A DNA stretch of 64,000 nt, taken from contig OY978527.1 in assembly GCA_963854835.1 (NCBI GenBank), positions 30,360,047-30,424,046 on the forward strand, in the 5' to 3' direction. Origin of the DNA: Megamerina dolium (taxonomy: Eukaryota; Arthropoda; Insecta; Diptera; Megamerinidae). The position numbers were made by a program, and so were the translations under genes. Shown in pieces: positions 21,393 to 40,637 of the stretch (within the stretch, counting starts at the first letter, position 1; each line of letters opens with the position of its first letter). The notes beneath the pieces were generated by a model. That model was not told where the DNA came from. It saw only the letters and a list, made by a program, of their open reading frames with translations, and did not search any database.

Positions 21393-22038
21393 GTTTAATC
21401 TTGCAAAGAAGAAAGTGAACAGACCTATTCAATTTTCCATTCAATCGGTATTTGTCAGTGGAATGATGCAAATAACTAGGTGGTGTTGTTAAAACAGCAA
21501 CGAGGTGATGCGTTCACTTCATTTTATATTTTCTTCGTTTGTTTGACATTTGACATTTAAACTATCAGAAAACATGATATATTGGACACGAAGTTTATGC
21601 GTGGCAAGTACGTAAATACCCCAAATGTATGTAAAATTTTTGTATGTAGTCGTTATTGTAGTAACACTACTTGTTAATTATACTATGGGCTGTGGTGTAT
21701 ATTGCATTTGGTGACATATTTTTCTTCTAATATGATTGGTATTTTTAGTGAAGTATAAACAAAATTATATGAGTTCATACTAAAATATATATTTGTTGAA
21801 CTATTTTAAGGTATTAATTAATAATTGGCGTTCACAGAGTAGTATATTGTGTAAACAAATCCTATGAACAGAGGAAAGATGTACACAGACTTTTGGTAAA
21901 TAAATACTGCGTGAATTACGAAAATGCAATATTTGGCTGATATCTCAAATTAAGTGTACAATATCTTTCGGAAGTGGATTCATTTCACTGGACAGTCGCG
22001 TGTTTTATTTTTCCTATAAGTCTATATTTGTTTATATT
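21393..22038. other. Sequence upstream of the CaaX-protein gene
   Basis: A+T-rich, no coding signal. It may be the 5' UTR, promoter or an intron of the following gene. The LTR element and Copia relic lie just upstream, so an earlier exon could be displaced to the left. Confidence 0.45.
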
Positions 22039-30767
<8,729 letters not shown>

Positions 30768-30985
30768 ACTATAATAGCAAAAACGATCATGACAAATCTA
30801 AATACCAATGTTTGTTTATTTTTTAGTTTCTTAGAGCAGCTTATCCTTTGGCGCATAAAATCGATATTTATTTTTGAATGTTACTTTATTTTGTGAGAAC
30901 CACGACGTAAAGCTATAATATTGCATTTAGATTTGCACCCAAAGTACGAAATTAGTTCTCACATATATTATATTTAATGTGCATG

Positions 30986-30991
30986 AATAAA
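30986..30991 (+). terminator. Probable polyadenylation signal of the CaaX-protein gene
   Basis: AATAAA about 220 bases past the stop codon; another AATAAA occurs near 31089. Assignment is by motif and position only. Confidence 0.45.
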
Positions 30992-31091
30992 CACAAAAAT
31001 AACTATTTAATATTGTAAATTTCTGAGTCTATATTAAGTTAAATATGTATATATATACATGCATATATACATATATATATAAAGTCGTAAT

Positions 31092-31437
31092 AAATACACA
31101 TTATAAATCTAAAATCTACCCTCATGAATTATATACTGATGGGTACCTAACTATCAAGTTGTAATATCCATAACTCAAAAATTCATCAATGGGACAATCA
31201 CGAGTAATTAATAGAATCTAAATCCTCATTATATACCATAAATTACAGACACAAGATTGCATTTTTGTTTGCTTAAAAATGTTAAGTACTGCTCATCAAT
31301 CTTTTCGTCATCGCGATCTAAAATTCTGGCCGAATTTCTGCTATGATGAAATTATGAGCTAAATTTAACGAAATCCTATAAACGAAAAATTATATTTCTA
31401 GTGGCAACTCTGTACCTGTAGTGCTTCCAAACATACA
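31092..31437. other. Intergenic DNA, no gene seen
   Basis: A+T-rich stretch between the 3' end of the CaaX gene and a Tc1 element. Nothing supportable was found. Confidence 0.5.
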
Positions 31438-31725
31438 TACAGTATGTCAAGAATGAGTTTACACATTGAAAAAAAATTCAAATTTTCAACTTTCTTCGCA
31501 AAAAACATTAACTTTTATTTCCACATACACATTTTTTTTTATTCGTTATAGATATTTACAGTATTTATAAAAGATTCATGAAAAAAAATTTCAAGTTCTA
31601 CGCAAAAGAAAATAAAAGAACAACAAATAGAAATTTTACTCAATTTTACAAGTGTCAAGAAACTCTTTTCACAAACGATACAAAGTTTTTTTTTATAATA
31701 TTTATTAGTTAAGTATAATATTTAG

Positions 31726-32089
31726 TGGGTGCCGTAGCTCAGTGGTTAGTGTGTTCGCCTTCTGATCTGTAGGTCGTGGTTCAATACCCGGCTGATGCAT
31801 AACAAATTTAATATCGAAAAGATTTTTCTTTCGAACGGTACCCACCTGTCGGCAAGCAATTGGCAATTCTTCCGACAGTAACAACTTGCCATGAAAAAGC
31901 TTCTAAAAAGAACTCTGTGACAAAGCTCAGAAAAAGTGATGTCACAAGTGTTCTGCCGTTCGGAACCGGCTAAAATAAGTAGGTCCATTCTAATACTGTC
32001 CAAAATTTAAGACGCACAACAGTAATGGAAGAGAAGCTCGGCCAATGAGCCCTTTGGGGCTTTAAGTGCCACATATTTATTTATTTTAT
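31726..32089 (+). mobile_element. Full-length tRNA-derived SINE in Tc1 copy B
   Basis: The best plus-strand copy. It is 364 bp, flanked by a 12-bp duplication TATAATATTTAG (31714-31725 and 32090-32101). The head TGGGTGCCGTAGCTCAGTGG holds an A-box-like segment, and GTGGTTCAATACCCG near 31778 is the B-box-like segment, together an RNA polymerase III promoter. A family-specific body follows, then the tail GGGGCTTTAAGTGCCACATA and an A/T-rich end. It makes no protein and would depend on a LINE for movement. Confidence 0.93.
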
Positions 32090-32097
32090 TATAATAT

Positions 32098-33508
32098 TTA
32101 GTATTTAGTATGGCCACCTTTAGCATCTATCACGGATTGTAGCCGTTTATTCATGGAATAAACCAACTTTTTTAGGTCATAATTGCTCGGTATATTTTGC
32201 CACTCTTCCAATATAGCAGTTTTAAATGCTGTACGGTTTTTAGGTTGCCTTTTAGCCACTTTTTCTTTAAGTAGACCCACAAATTTTCAATGGGGTTAAG
32301 GTCTGGACTTTGGGCTCGTGTATTCATAACTTTACCGCAGTTATAAAGAAGCCACAGTCGCACCCTACTCGCCTTATGCTTTGGGTCATTATCTTGATAA
32401 AAATTGAAATGCGGTTTGCCCTCCCTGATGAACTCAAATTTTTTCGCACTACTGATTAAATGACTCTTCAAAATGCCTAAATAATGTTGTGCGCCCGTAG
32501 TTGACTCTATAAAAGCCAATTCTTCTGCTCCTCTGCTTGAGATACATCCCCAAATCATAATGGACATTTTTCCAAATTTAATAGTAGGAATTTTGTGTCG
32601 ATTTTCTAAAGCTGTTAATACCTTGCGCCACACTCTGGTCGGTCCATCGTTGTAATACAACATCATTTTTGTCTCGTCACAGAATATTACGTCTTCCCAA
32701 TATTTATCAGGTTGAGAAATAAGCCTTGAGGCGAAGGAGAAACGTCTTTCAATATTTTGTGCTGATAGCAACGGCTTCTTACGAGCAACTCTTGATGAGT
32801 ATTTGTTTCTCAGTATGGCTGTCGTACAGTTTCATGGGAAACCACTTACCACACTCTTCCTTTAGTTTCTCCGCAATCGTTCTGGTCGAAATTTGTGGAT
32901 TTTTGTGCAGTTCCCTCATCATTAAGCGCTCATGAATTATTGTAAACGCGCCTTGGTATATGAGGAACGTTAACATCCATCGAGATTTAAATGTACCCAC
33001 AATTTCTGAGGAAGTTGCAATGTCTTGCAGAAGCTACATTCAAAAATTACACAGTCATCCAAATCCCCTTGCTAGGCAATTGTTGCTGAGCACGGGGCAT
33101 AGTCGATTAAAAAGAAAAGACACACTGAATATGCTGTGAAATTGCTATACCTCGTGACTCAACAAATTGTGATGGAACGTTGGGGATATCACATAATTTT
33201 ATTTAGTTTGTAAGATTTGATTACATTTTGTTAGTTTCTAAGTAATTTTAGAAAGATCCAATAAAAAAGCTTGTTAAAAAAAAAAAAAAAAAAAAAATTA
33301 AGCGCTCCGCCCGATCAGTAATATTAAGCTTAGGGCCACCTCCACACTTTGGCTCCAATCTACCCTAATTTTCAGCTCGATTTAAAACATTATAAATTGT
33401 CTTACGTGTTACAGAGAACATTTCTGATAACTTCGCAACATTTTCTCCCAATTGGCGATTGTAGTATATAAGCTGAACCCCTTCAGCCGATAACTTTTTG
33501 CCTGGCAT
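32098..33508 (-). pseudogene. Tc1-like transposase, copy B, interrupted
   Basis: The start is the ATG at 33508 (MPGKKLSAEGVQLIYYN) and the stop is at 32098 (…DAKGGHTKY). The central part 32172-32771 is well preserved. It has a catalytic block CDETKMML with its Asp, then FYQDNDPKHKASRVR with the second Asp and SPDLNPIENLW with the Glu, the DD34E pattern of Tc1 elements. A 365-bp Jockey-like LINE tail splits the N-terminal part at 32932-33296. Frameshifts lie near 32820 and near 32240. Compared with copy A it retains the family catalytic residues but is still not translatable as a whole. Confidence 0.9.
32932..33296 (+). mobile_element. 5'-truncated Jockey-like LINE 3' end
   Basis: Flanked by an 11-bp duplication ATTAAGCGCTC (32921-32931 and 33297-33307), with a long poly(A) at the 3' end. 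The first 200 bases encode the RT C terminus (NVNIHRDLNVPTISEEVAMS… ending RKDTLNML), followed by a short 3' UTR. It is the same family as 60601-61002. Confidence 0.9.
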
Positions 33509-33760
33509 TTTAAAAACACAATATTTAAACAGATGATGTGGACAAAGCAAAAATTAATCACCAACTAACAAACATAATCATAGGAACGGGTAGATAACTG
33601 TAAATGTATCGTTAATCGTTAATTGTTGCATAAAGGAATTAAAAAAATAGTTGTGAAGTTTCTTGACGCTTGTAAAATTGAGTAAAATTTATTTTTGTTG
33701 TTTTCTTATTTTCTTTTGCGTAGAACTTGCAATTTTTTTTCAATGTGTAAACTCATTCTT

Positions 33761-33812
33761 GGCCAATGAGCCCTTTGGGGCTTTAAGTACCACATATTTA
33801 TTTATTTTTTTT
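33761..33812 (+). mobile_element. Extremely 5'-truncated SINE insertion (about 52 bp)
   Basis: Only the tail block GGCCAATGAGCCCTTTGGGG and the following A/T-rich end are present. The copy is bracketed by a 12-bp duplication AAACTCATTCTT (33749-33760 and 33813-33824) and inserted in the right terminal repeat of Tc1 copy B. The duplication proves that this is an integration event and not a remnant of a longer copy. Confidence 0.85.
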
Positions 33813-33892
33813 AAACTCATTCTTGACATACTGTATGTTTTTTGTTTTGTTTGTTTTTATTTGAATTGGTTGGGGAACGTATATTTAAAAAT

Positions 33893-34890
33893 CTCCTTAC
33901 AGTCGGCTAGGGCCGACCAAATTATACCCTGCATATGTAGAGGTATATATAAAAAGTTTGCTCGTATATCCATCCTTTTCTTCCACTACTTTGTATAGGA
34001 CCTACATTAAGAAGCAGGCGTACCTCACCAATTTTGGAGGATCAATTTCTGCCTATAATACTAAACTACATAGGTTTTAATGTTTTAATGTTTAAGATAA
34101 ATCCGAGACTTTGTACGGAAGCTATATAAAAAGTGGGCGTGACGTATCTCTTTCCGGTATATCTAATTAATTTTTCAATATCAATCCACACCTTAAATTT
34201 GGTTGTCCTACGCTAAATGGTTTGTAAGTTATGGAGCTTAAAAGTTTTAGTTTAATTCCCTCGACGTTGTATGGGAGACCCAAAAAGGAGTGGGCGTGGC
34301 ACATTGATTTTCTGCCATATTATTTCTGACTGCCGTGTTAATCTAAGTGTCAATTATGGTTATTCTAGACAGAAGATTGTAGAAGTTACAGCAGTTTCAA
34401 TTTAAAAGAATTACAGACACTTTGTATGGGAGCTATGCTAGAAAGTAGGCGTGACTCATCCACTTTTGGTGAGGTTATATAATAGTATAATATAACTCTA
34501 TGTGCAAAATATTGTTGTCCCAAGTGGTATATTGTGTGAGTTATAGCAAGTTAAAGATTTTGAAAATTTCGAGGTTAGTCGCTTTGAATGCTTGGTGTGG
34601 GCGTGGTTATTGACCGATCATGCCCAATATCAATCCCCTCCGTACCCTTGGATCATAGGTTACTTGTGCCAAATTTCATCGAAATAGCTCAATATTTACT
34701 CAAGTTATCGTGCGAACCAGCCAGGTGACAGACAGACGGACGGACGGACGGACATCGTTAAATCGAAAATTTAATCGACGCTGATCACGAATATATATCC
34801 ATGTCTATATCTCCGGAGATTCCTTCAAGTGGACACAAACATCTGACCGAAATGAATATACCATGCATATTGCATTATGCAGGGTATAAA
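33893..34890 (+). repeat. Long modular dispersed repeat, complete copy
   Basis: It runs from TCCTTACAGTCGGCTAGGGC to GCATTATGCAGGGTATAAAA. The end blocks ATACCCTGCATA and TATGCAGGGTAT form an inverted pair. Inside, the text GTGGGCGTGGC...CATATT with TGTATGGGAGC recurs in several diverged modules. A run of GACGGACG units (34735-34755) precedes the CATCGTTAAATCG block. No reading frame is conserved. The closest match in the window is the opposite-strand copy 38474-39741. The class is unknown. Confidence 0.75.
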
Positions 34891-34903
34891 AATTATTGGA
34901 AAA

Positions 34904-34926
34904 GTAGTAGTAGTAGTAGTAGTAGT
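34904..34926. repeat. (AGT)n microsatellite
   Basis: Eight or so AGT units in a row immediately after the dispersed repeat. Confidence 0.9.
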
Positions 34927-34929
34927 TTT

Positions 34930-36580
34930 AGAAAATATTGATTACGATATACTGAAAAAATATGTAGAAACAAATATTTTTTTTAGTAAATTATTTTTCA
35001 ACTAAATTCCTCAACAACTTGTACGTTTTTGTAAAGCTAAATACCTGAAAACTTTAATCATTTATGCTCACCGTAATGTACACATGCTTTTCTGGTTTTC
35101 TAATATTGTAGATTTTTTGTTTTTATCTCTTGGTATTTCTCTTGGCCATGGATACAATTTTCTGCACAAAATAGCACGGGTATATTCATGCTGGTTAGAC
35201 GTTTGTAACCACTTGAAAGGGAAAGACCCTAGATGTATAGATAGGTTGGATATTCTTTATCAATAGTCGATTTAAGGATGCCCCCGCAAAAATTGAAAAT
35301 GTAAATGTAGTTTATTTACGGAAACTAAAACTAGTATAAATATTTTGGGGGTAATAATTTCGTATACCTCTCAAACAAATTCAATGCTGTGATCTGTGCA
35401 ATGATGTCGCTCAAGCATCTTAAAAACTTCTGTGGTATGATCATATTTAGTCCGCGAGACATATAGCAATTCTGAAAAGTTTACACCAATATGGGCGGAC
35501 CACTCGTACTATTTTATATATCAACTCGCATACGAAATTACGTTGCTATATTTTGCTTAAAAGTGGACGTCTGCTAATTATGTGGGGCCCATATTTTTTA
35601 CCATTTATCCAGTAACACAAACGAAGAGATATTGTACAGCAGATGGTATAAACATTTCTGTAGGTATTTGGAGTCGACGAATTCGGATTCTTCGTTGGTT
35701 TGTCTCAGCTAAGTCGCATTTCATCGCCCGAACCTAAAAAAATATATGTTCTCATAAATTTCGCTGCCACTGTAAAATTTTTTACCGAACTGCATCAAAC
35801 GTTCATTAAAAAAGTTGATTCGGGTAATTTTGGAAATTTTTCAGAAAAATCCCTAATACATATAACAAAAGCCTAAACTGACCATACGGGTGGTAGTTAG
35901 AGGGATAAAATGTTCCAAGAAGATAATCGGAAAATTTTAATATAGGTCTCCAAAGACAAGAACTATCCCAAATGTAATTTTACACATGATTTGTCAAATT
36001 CCACTATTCTACTTTTGAAAGAAAAAGCCAAACTTTAAACCTCTGTAAAAAAAAAATTGTGACGCAGTGGAGCAGAAAGGGTTTAGGGCTTTTGTTACTG
36101 AAGCCAGTTCGGTTCACCCCCGAGACAACGACCCTTAAGTTGTGGAATGAAGATGTCGCACGATGCAGTAGATGCTTAAAAATAAAGTACTTAAAATTTT
36201 AATTCGCTTTTTACATGTCACCTATAAGTGGTACATATTTTTTGTCTTCAGTGACCCATAGTGAACATTGCCGGAGAACAATTTTGTGGAAGACTTTAAC
36301 CGTTGACCTCCTCCCAAATGTTGTGTTTTATGGTAGTTTTGGGGAAAAAGCCAAAAATGACCCACACGGATAGTAGTTAGAGGGTTACAATGTTCCAAGA
36401 AAATAATCCTCGGAATTTTTTAATATAGGTCTCCAAACACAAGAACTATCCCAAATGTAATTTTACATATGATTTTTTAAATTCCATGATTCTACTTTTG
36501 ACCGAAAATTGAGAATTGAGAATATTTTACCGAGAGAAAATGCTATCGTTTGAGATTAGTTTGGTTCACCCCCGAGAGGG
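34930..36580. repeat. Non-coding region with a spaced direct duplication
   Basis: 35880-36020 and 36359-36500 are about 85-90% alike. Each starts near 'GACC(A/C)ACACGG(A/G)T' and contains AGTAGTTAGAGGG-like text, TATAGGTCTCCAAA and CAAGAACTATCCCAAATG. The units are about 479 bases apart, and a second shared block (GGTTCACCCCCGAGA) follows each, near 36112 and 36562. This indicates an old tandem duplication of a roughly 480-bp unit of unknown nature. 34930-35870 shows nothing that can be supported. Confidence 0.7.
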
Positions 36581-37072
36581 TGTGTTACACTGTGTTATCG
36601 ATACGACGCAATCTACTTTCAGATGTGAAGAATAATATGATATGCTTGGCGAAGTGTCCAGGTGGTTGTTTAAACATAAAACACATGAAGAGAAGTACCA
36701 ATAGATAGAGTTGGACCTTTAATAGGTCTTGGTAGAACTGAGGAATCGAGTACGAATTTAATGGTGGTTCATATTTTTTATGAATTATTTGTTTTTTGTA
36801 ATTAAAATATCGCTCAATGCACAAACTACAAATCGTAATGGCAAAAATTAAATAAAACATTTGCATACATATGTCCATTTTTACAATTAATTAGTATGTC
36901 AAAAATATTATGTGATTCATCGCATCTGATATTTTTCCAAGATAAGTGATATTTATAGCTCATTTTTAATTAAGATGACTCAGGCCCACTTGCAGAATAT
37001 CCAAGGTTAAATTTAAAAATTCAGATTTAAGTAGCTCAGAGTTAAATTGTTATATTTTTAAACCAAACAGTA

Positions 37073-37856
37073 GGTCCGTTCGCGTACTTTACTAGTACAA
37101 TTTCTCTATCAACTCTATTCAAGAGCGTAAGAAAAATCTTCTCTAAAAATGAGAACAAAGTGAAAAAGTACGTGAACTGAAAATTTGTAAGATTTACTAA
37201 TAATTTCCAAACTCCTTCAGTTCTATCACTTGCCAGTAAGAACATCTGTTTTTTCTATGTTACGAATTCTTAAAATAAATAAATATGTGGAAGGGACCTA
37301 CTTATTTTAGACAGTTCCGAACGGCAGAACACTTGTGACATCACTTTTTCTGAGCTTTGTCGCAGAATTCTTTAAGAAGCTTTTTCATGGCAAGTTGTTA
37401 CTGTCGGAAGAATTGCCAATTGCTTGCCTGTCGGTAGTGGGTACCGTTCGAAAGAAAAATCTTATCGATATTAAATTTGTTATGCATCAGCCGGGGATTG
37501 AACCACGACCTACAGATCAGAAGGCGAACACACTAACCACTGAGCTACGGCACCCAGCACGAATTCTTACTAGTAGAAATATTAACAGTAACAATTTGCG
37601 AGAATTATCACAATTCTCGCAATTTCCAAACTCCTTCAGTTCTATCACTTGCCAGAAAGAACAGCTGTTTTTTCTATGTTACGAATATTACCAGTAACAT
37701 TTTGCAAGAATTATCACAGAGAGGAAATAATTTGGTCTCTCAATTCCCCCTATTTTACTGGTTTTTGGCTTACGCGAACACATTTCCAGTAAAAAATAGT
37801 AAAATTTGTAATGATTTGTAAAATTTGTAAAAACTATTACGTACGCGAACGGAGCT
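37073..37856. mobile_element. MITE with GTCCGTTCGCGTAC ends
   Basis: Left terminal repeat GGTCCGTTCGCGTAC (37073-37087) is the near complement of the right end GTACGCGAACGGAGC (37842-37856), with TA on both sides. The body contains an 80-bp direct duplication (about 37190-37271 and 37612-37690, sharing TCCAAACTCCTTCAGTTCTA). It is interrupted by a SINE at 37273-37558. No reading frame. Confidence 0.72.
37273..37558 (-). mobile_element. tRNA-derived SINE in the MITE
   Basis: A minus-strand copy between duplications ACGAATTCTTA (37262-37272 and 37559-37569). The head and body are present. Much of the tail block between GGTCCCTT and the terminal A/T-rich CATATTTATT end is deleted. The head matches the 31726 copy closely, with a small local duplication around GCCTGTCGGTAG. 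Confidence 0.88.
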
Positions 37857-38061
37857 AGTGTGTTGCAGAACAGATATCTGAAGCCGAGTTAGTTAACACA
37901 CGTTGTAATCTTGTCCAATAAAACCGCAACTGGTTTTTTAGCCGAAATTTCCTGAAAAATGCTTTATCACTTCGCTCTGCAACCGTTCTGTTAACTAAAT
38001 CCGTCTGAATGCACTCAACAATTTCTCCATCGTCACCCGAAAAAAGCAATTCGTTTATCAT
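37855..38061 (-). pseudogene. HARBI1-like transposase N-terminal fragment (tentative)
   Basis: A 68-residue frame starts MINELLFSGDDGEIVE and contains RSDKAFFRKFRLKNQL. An acidic N terminus followed by a 'D.(D/E)FFR.FRL' block is what I know from PIF/Harbinger transposases of the HARBI1 type. The rest of the protein, including any catalytic DDE residues, is absent. The frame ends at the boundary of the MITE at 37856. It could also be a chance frame. Confidence 0.4.
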
Positions 38062-38473
38062 TTTAATTATTTATTGAAATATTTTCAAAAATGCAAAAAT
38101 TTGACTATTTTATTTATGTACATCTTTTGAGGGAATGACAGAGTTAGCAAATTTACCATACAATATTGTTGGGTTAAATATTTTACGTTCTTGCTGTGGA
38201 AACCAATTTATCAATTTAATTTACCCTGGGTAGGTAACTCTGAGCTAAAAACATTTGCACTAGAGTGTGTGTGTGTGTGTGTCAAAGGGAGTACGTGCTT
38301 CTACAGTGACTTTATAAAAACTGTCCACTGTGCATTGCGAAATGGTGGGCAAGGATCGCAGAATATTGTCGTTTACGCAACAGTCTTTTTAGATTTTAGG
38401 TTTTAGATTACATATTGCCTGAAAAAGACAATATGATATTTGTAACTGCTTCCAAACTTCCGTAAAATTATAT

Positions 38474-39941
38474 TTTTATACCCTGCATAATGCAATATGC
38501 ATGGTATATTCATTTCGGTCAGATGTTTGTGTCCACTTGAAGGAATCTCCGGAGATATAGACATGGATATATATTCGTGATCAGCGTCGATTAAATTTTC
38601 GATTTAACGATGTCCGTCCGTCCGTCCGTCCGTCTGTCTGTCACCTGGCTGGTTCGCACGATAACTTGAGTAAATATTGAGCTATTTCGATGAAAATTGG
38701 CATAAGTAATCTATGATCCAAGGGTACGGAGGGGATTGATATTGGGCATGATCGGTCAATAACCACGCCCACACCAAGCATTCAAAGCGACTAACCTCGA
38801 AATTTTCCAAATATTTAACTTGCTATAACTCACATAATATACCACTTGGGACAACAATATTTTGCACATAGAGTTATATTATACTACTATATAACCTCGC
38901 CAAAAGTGGGTGAGCCACGCCTACTTTCTAGCGTAGCTCCCATACAAAGTGTCTGTACTTCTTTTAAATTGAAACTGCTGTAACTTCTACAATCTTCTAT
39001 TCAGAATAACCATAATTGATACTTACATTAACATGGTAGTCGGAAATAATATGGCAGAAAATCAGTGTGCCACGCCCACTCCTTTTTGAGTCTCCCATAC
39101 AAAGTTGTGGAAATTAAAAAAAATGTTACCGGTTATAACTTGCAAACTATTCAGCGTAGAATAACGAGATTTAAGGTATAGATTAGTATTGTACGAGCAA
39201 CTAGGCTCACAGAAAATGGGCGCACCACGCCCAGTGTTCATCGTAGCCCCCATACAAATTTTAAATTGAAACAGCTGTAACTTCGGCAATCTTATGTCTA
39301 CAATAACCATAATTGACACTTAAATTAATATCGTAGTCGGAAATAATCTGGCGAAAAATCAGCGTACCACGCCCACTTCTTATTGGGGCTCCCATACAAA
39401 GTTGAGGAAATTAAACAAAAATGTTAACCACCATAACTTAGAAACTATTCAACGTAGGACACCAAATTTAAGGTGTGGATTAACATTGAAAAATTAATTG
39501 GATTTACTAGAAAGTGGTAAGCCACGCCCACTTTTTATATAGCTCCCATACTAAGCCTCGGAATTATCTTAAAATCCTTTTACTTCGTCAAAGTCAACCA
39601 TATTTCGGGTGTAAATTAGTAGTATATGCAAAAATTGTTTCTCGGAAAGTGGAAATAAAAGAAAAGTTGGATATTCTTTTATATATAAATCTAAATATGT
39701 AGGGTATAGTTTGGTCGGCCCCAGCCGACTGTAAGGAGATTTTTAGTTTCTTATAGGTATATTTTTATACCCTGCATAATGCAATATGCATGGTATATTC
39801 ATTTCGGTCAGATGTTTGTGTCCACTTGAAGGAATCTCCGGAGATATAGACATGGATATATATTCGTGATCAGCGTCGATTAAATTTTCGATTTAACGAT
39901 GTCCGTCCGTCCGTCCGTCCGTCTGTCTGTCACCTGGTTTT
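38474..39941 (-). repeat. Long modular dispersed repeat, one complete and one truncated copy
   Basis: 38474-39745 is a minus-strand copy from the ATACCCTGCATAATGCAATA end to the GGTCGGCCCCAGCCGACTGT end. 39768-39941 repeats the first 175 bases of the same end and stops after CTGTCTGTCACCTGG. The complete copy contains at least five diverged modules. Each shows CCACGCCCACTTTT-like text followed by GCTCCCATACAAAG and then TAACTTCT.CAATCTT or ATAACTTGCAAACTATTC text, at spacings of roughly 110-190 bases. Confidence 0.78.
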
Positions 39942-40637
39942 TAAATAACAACTTCTACATATATTGCTATTAATCGCTTTCTAACAGAAAAAATTAATAA
40001 AAAGGCATTAAAAAAATGTCCTTGCATTAAGTAAATCTTAACCGTCTGCATTTTTCCCTCCTACATTTTTTTTATGAAATGAGGCCTTGACCTCTTGATT
40101 TGCTTAAAAAGCCTTTAAAATGTACTATGAAACAAATATAAGAGCAAAGGCCATACCTTCTCGCTTTGCTGCAAAAGTCTGCTTTTAAAACGCATTTTAA
40201 GATGTAAGCCTTCAGTATTCTGCACTCTAATTATAAGTTGGAATTACATTTACAGGAATTTTGTAGAAACGCTTGAAATAGGACTTCTATGAAAAGGGAG
40301 ACCACAAGAAGATAATTCCTTTTTAATTATTTAGACAGTATATAACCATCGATCGCTTCGGTTCTGGCTCAATTATCGGCTTATCTCTTGTGTAGTTCGT
40401 ACAAGTAACATATATGTAATTCTTCTGATGGAGCTTGTCGTCGATGGTTGAGCATTGTGAAATACATATATAGGATATATTAAGAAGTCAAATTTGGCCA
40501 ATTTGGTAAAGGTAATATGAATTTTTAATGCGTAAATATAATATTCTTCATTGACCTACAGTTTTTATTATTCAGTATAACAATGAAGGACACAAATGAT
40601 CAATAAATAAACATTTGTTTTTCAAAATACCTTTGTA
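39942..40637. other. No gene seen
   Basis: A+T-rich. Part of it (about 40090-40200) is inverted-similar to the 89-bp tandem repeat that follows, sharing AGTAC.TTTTAAA and TTTTTAAGCAA blocks. No coding signal. Confidence 0.45.

Larger units (their letters stand above)
31440..33833 (-). mobile_element. Tc1-type DNA transposon, copy B, with three nested insertions
   Basis: Terminal repeats match copy A (CAGTATGTCAAGAATGAG at 31440, complement ending 33833) with TA on both sides (31438-31439 and 33834-33835). Removing the nested SINE (31726-32089), the LINE tail (32932-33296) and the very short SINE (33761-33812), each with its target duplication, brings the length close to that of copy A. The order of events is therefore clear: the Tc1 inserted first, then the three retro-insertions. 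Confidence 0.93.
36978..38270 (-). mobile_element. Possible PIF/Harbinger transposon remnant
   Basis: The left end (GGCCCACTTGCAGAATATCC with TAGCTCAGAGTTA near 37031-37043) and the right end (TAACTCTGAGCTA near 38233-38245, then TTTGCACTAGAGTG) show partly matching inverted text. Between them lie a short HARBI1-like N-terminal frame and a MITE insertion. The terminal match is short and interrupted, so the boundaries are tentative. The target duplication was not confirmed. Confidence 0.4.

Noticed and set aside
31726..31800. tRNA gene call on the SINE heads
   Set aside because: The box-like segments are present but the cloverleaf is imperfect and the head is always followed by the same SINE body with target duplications, so it is a SINE and not a free tRNA gene.
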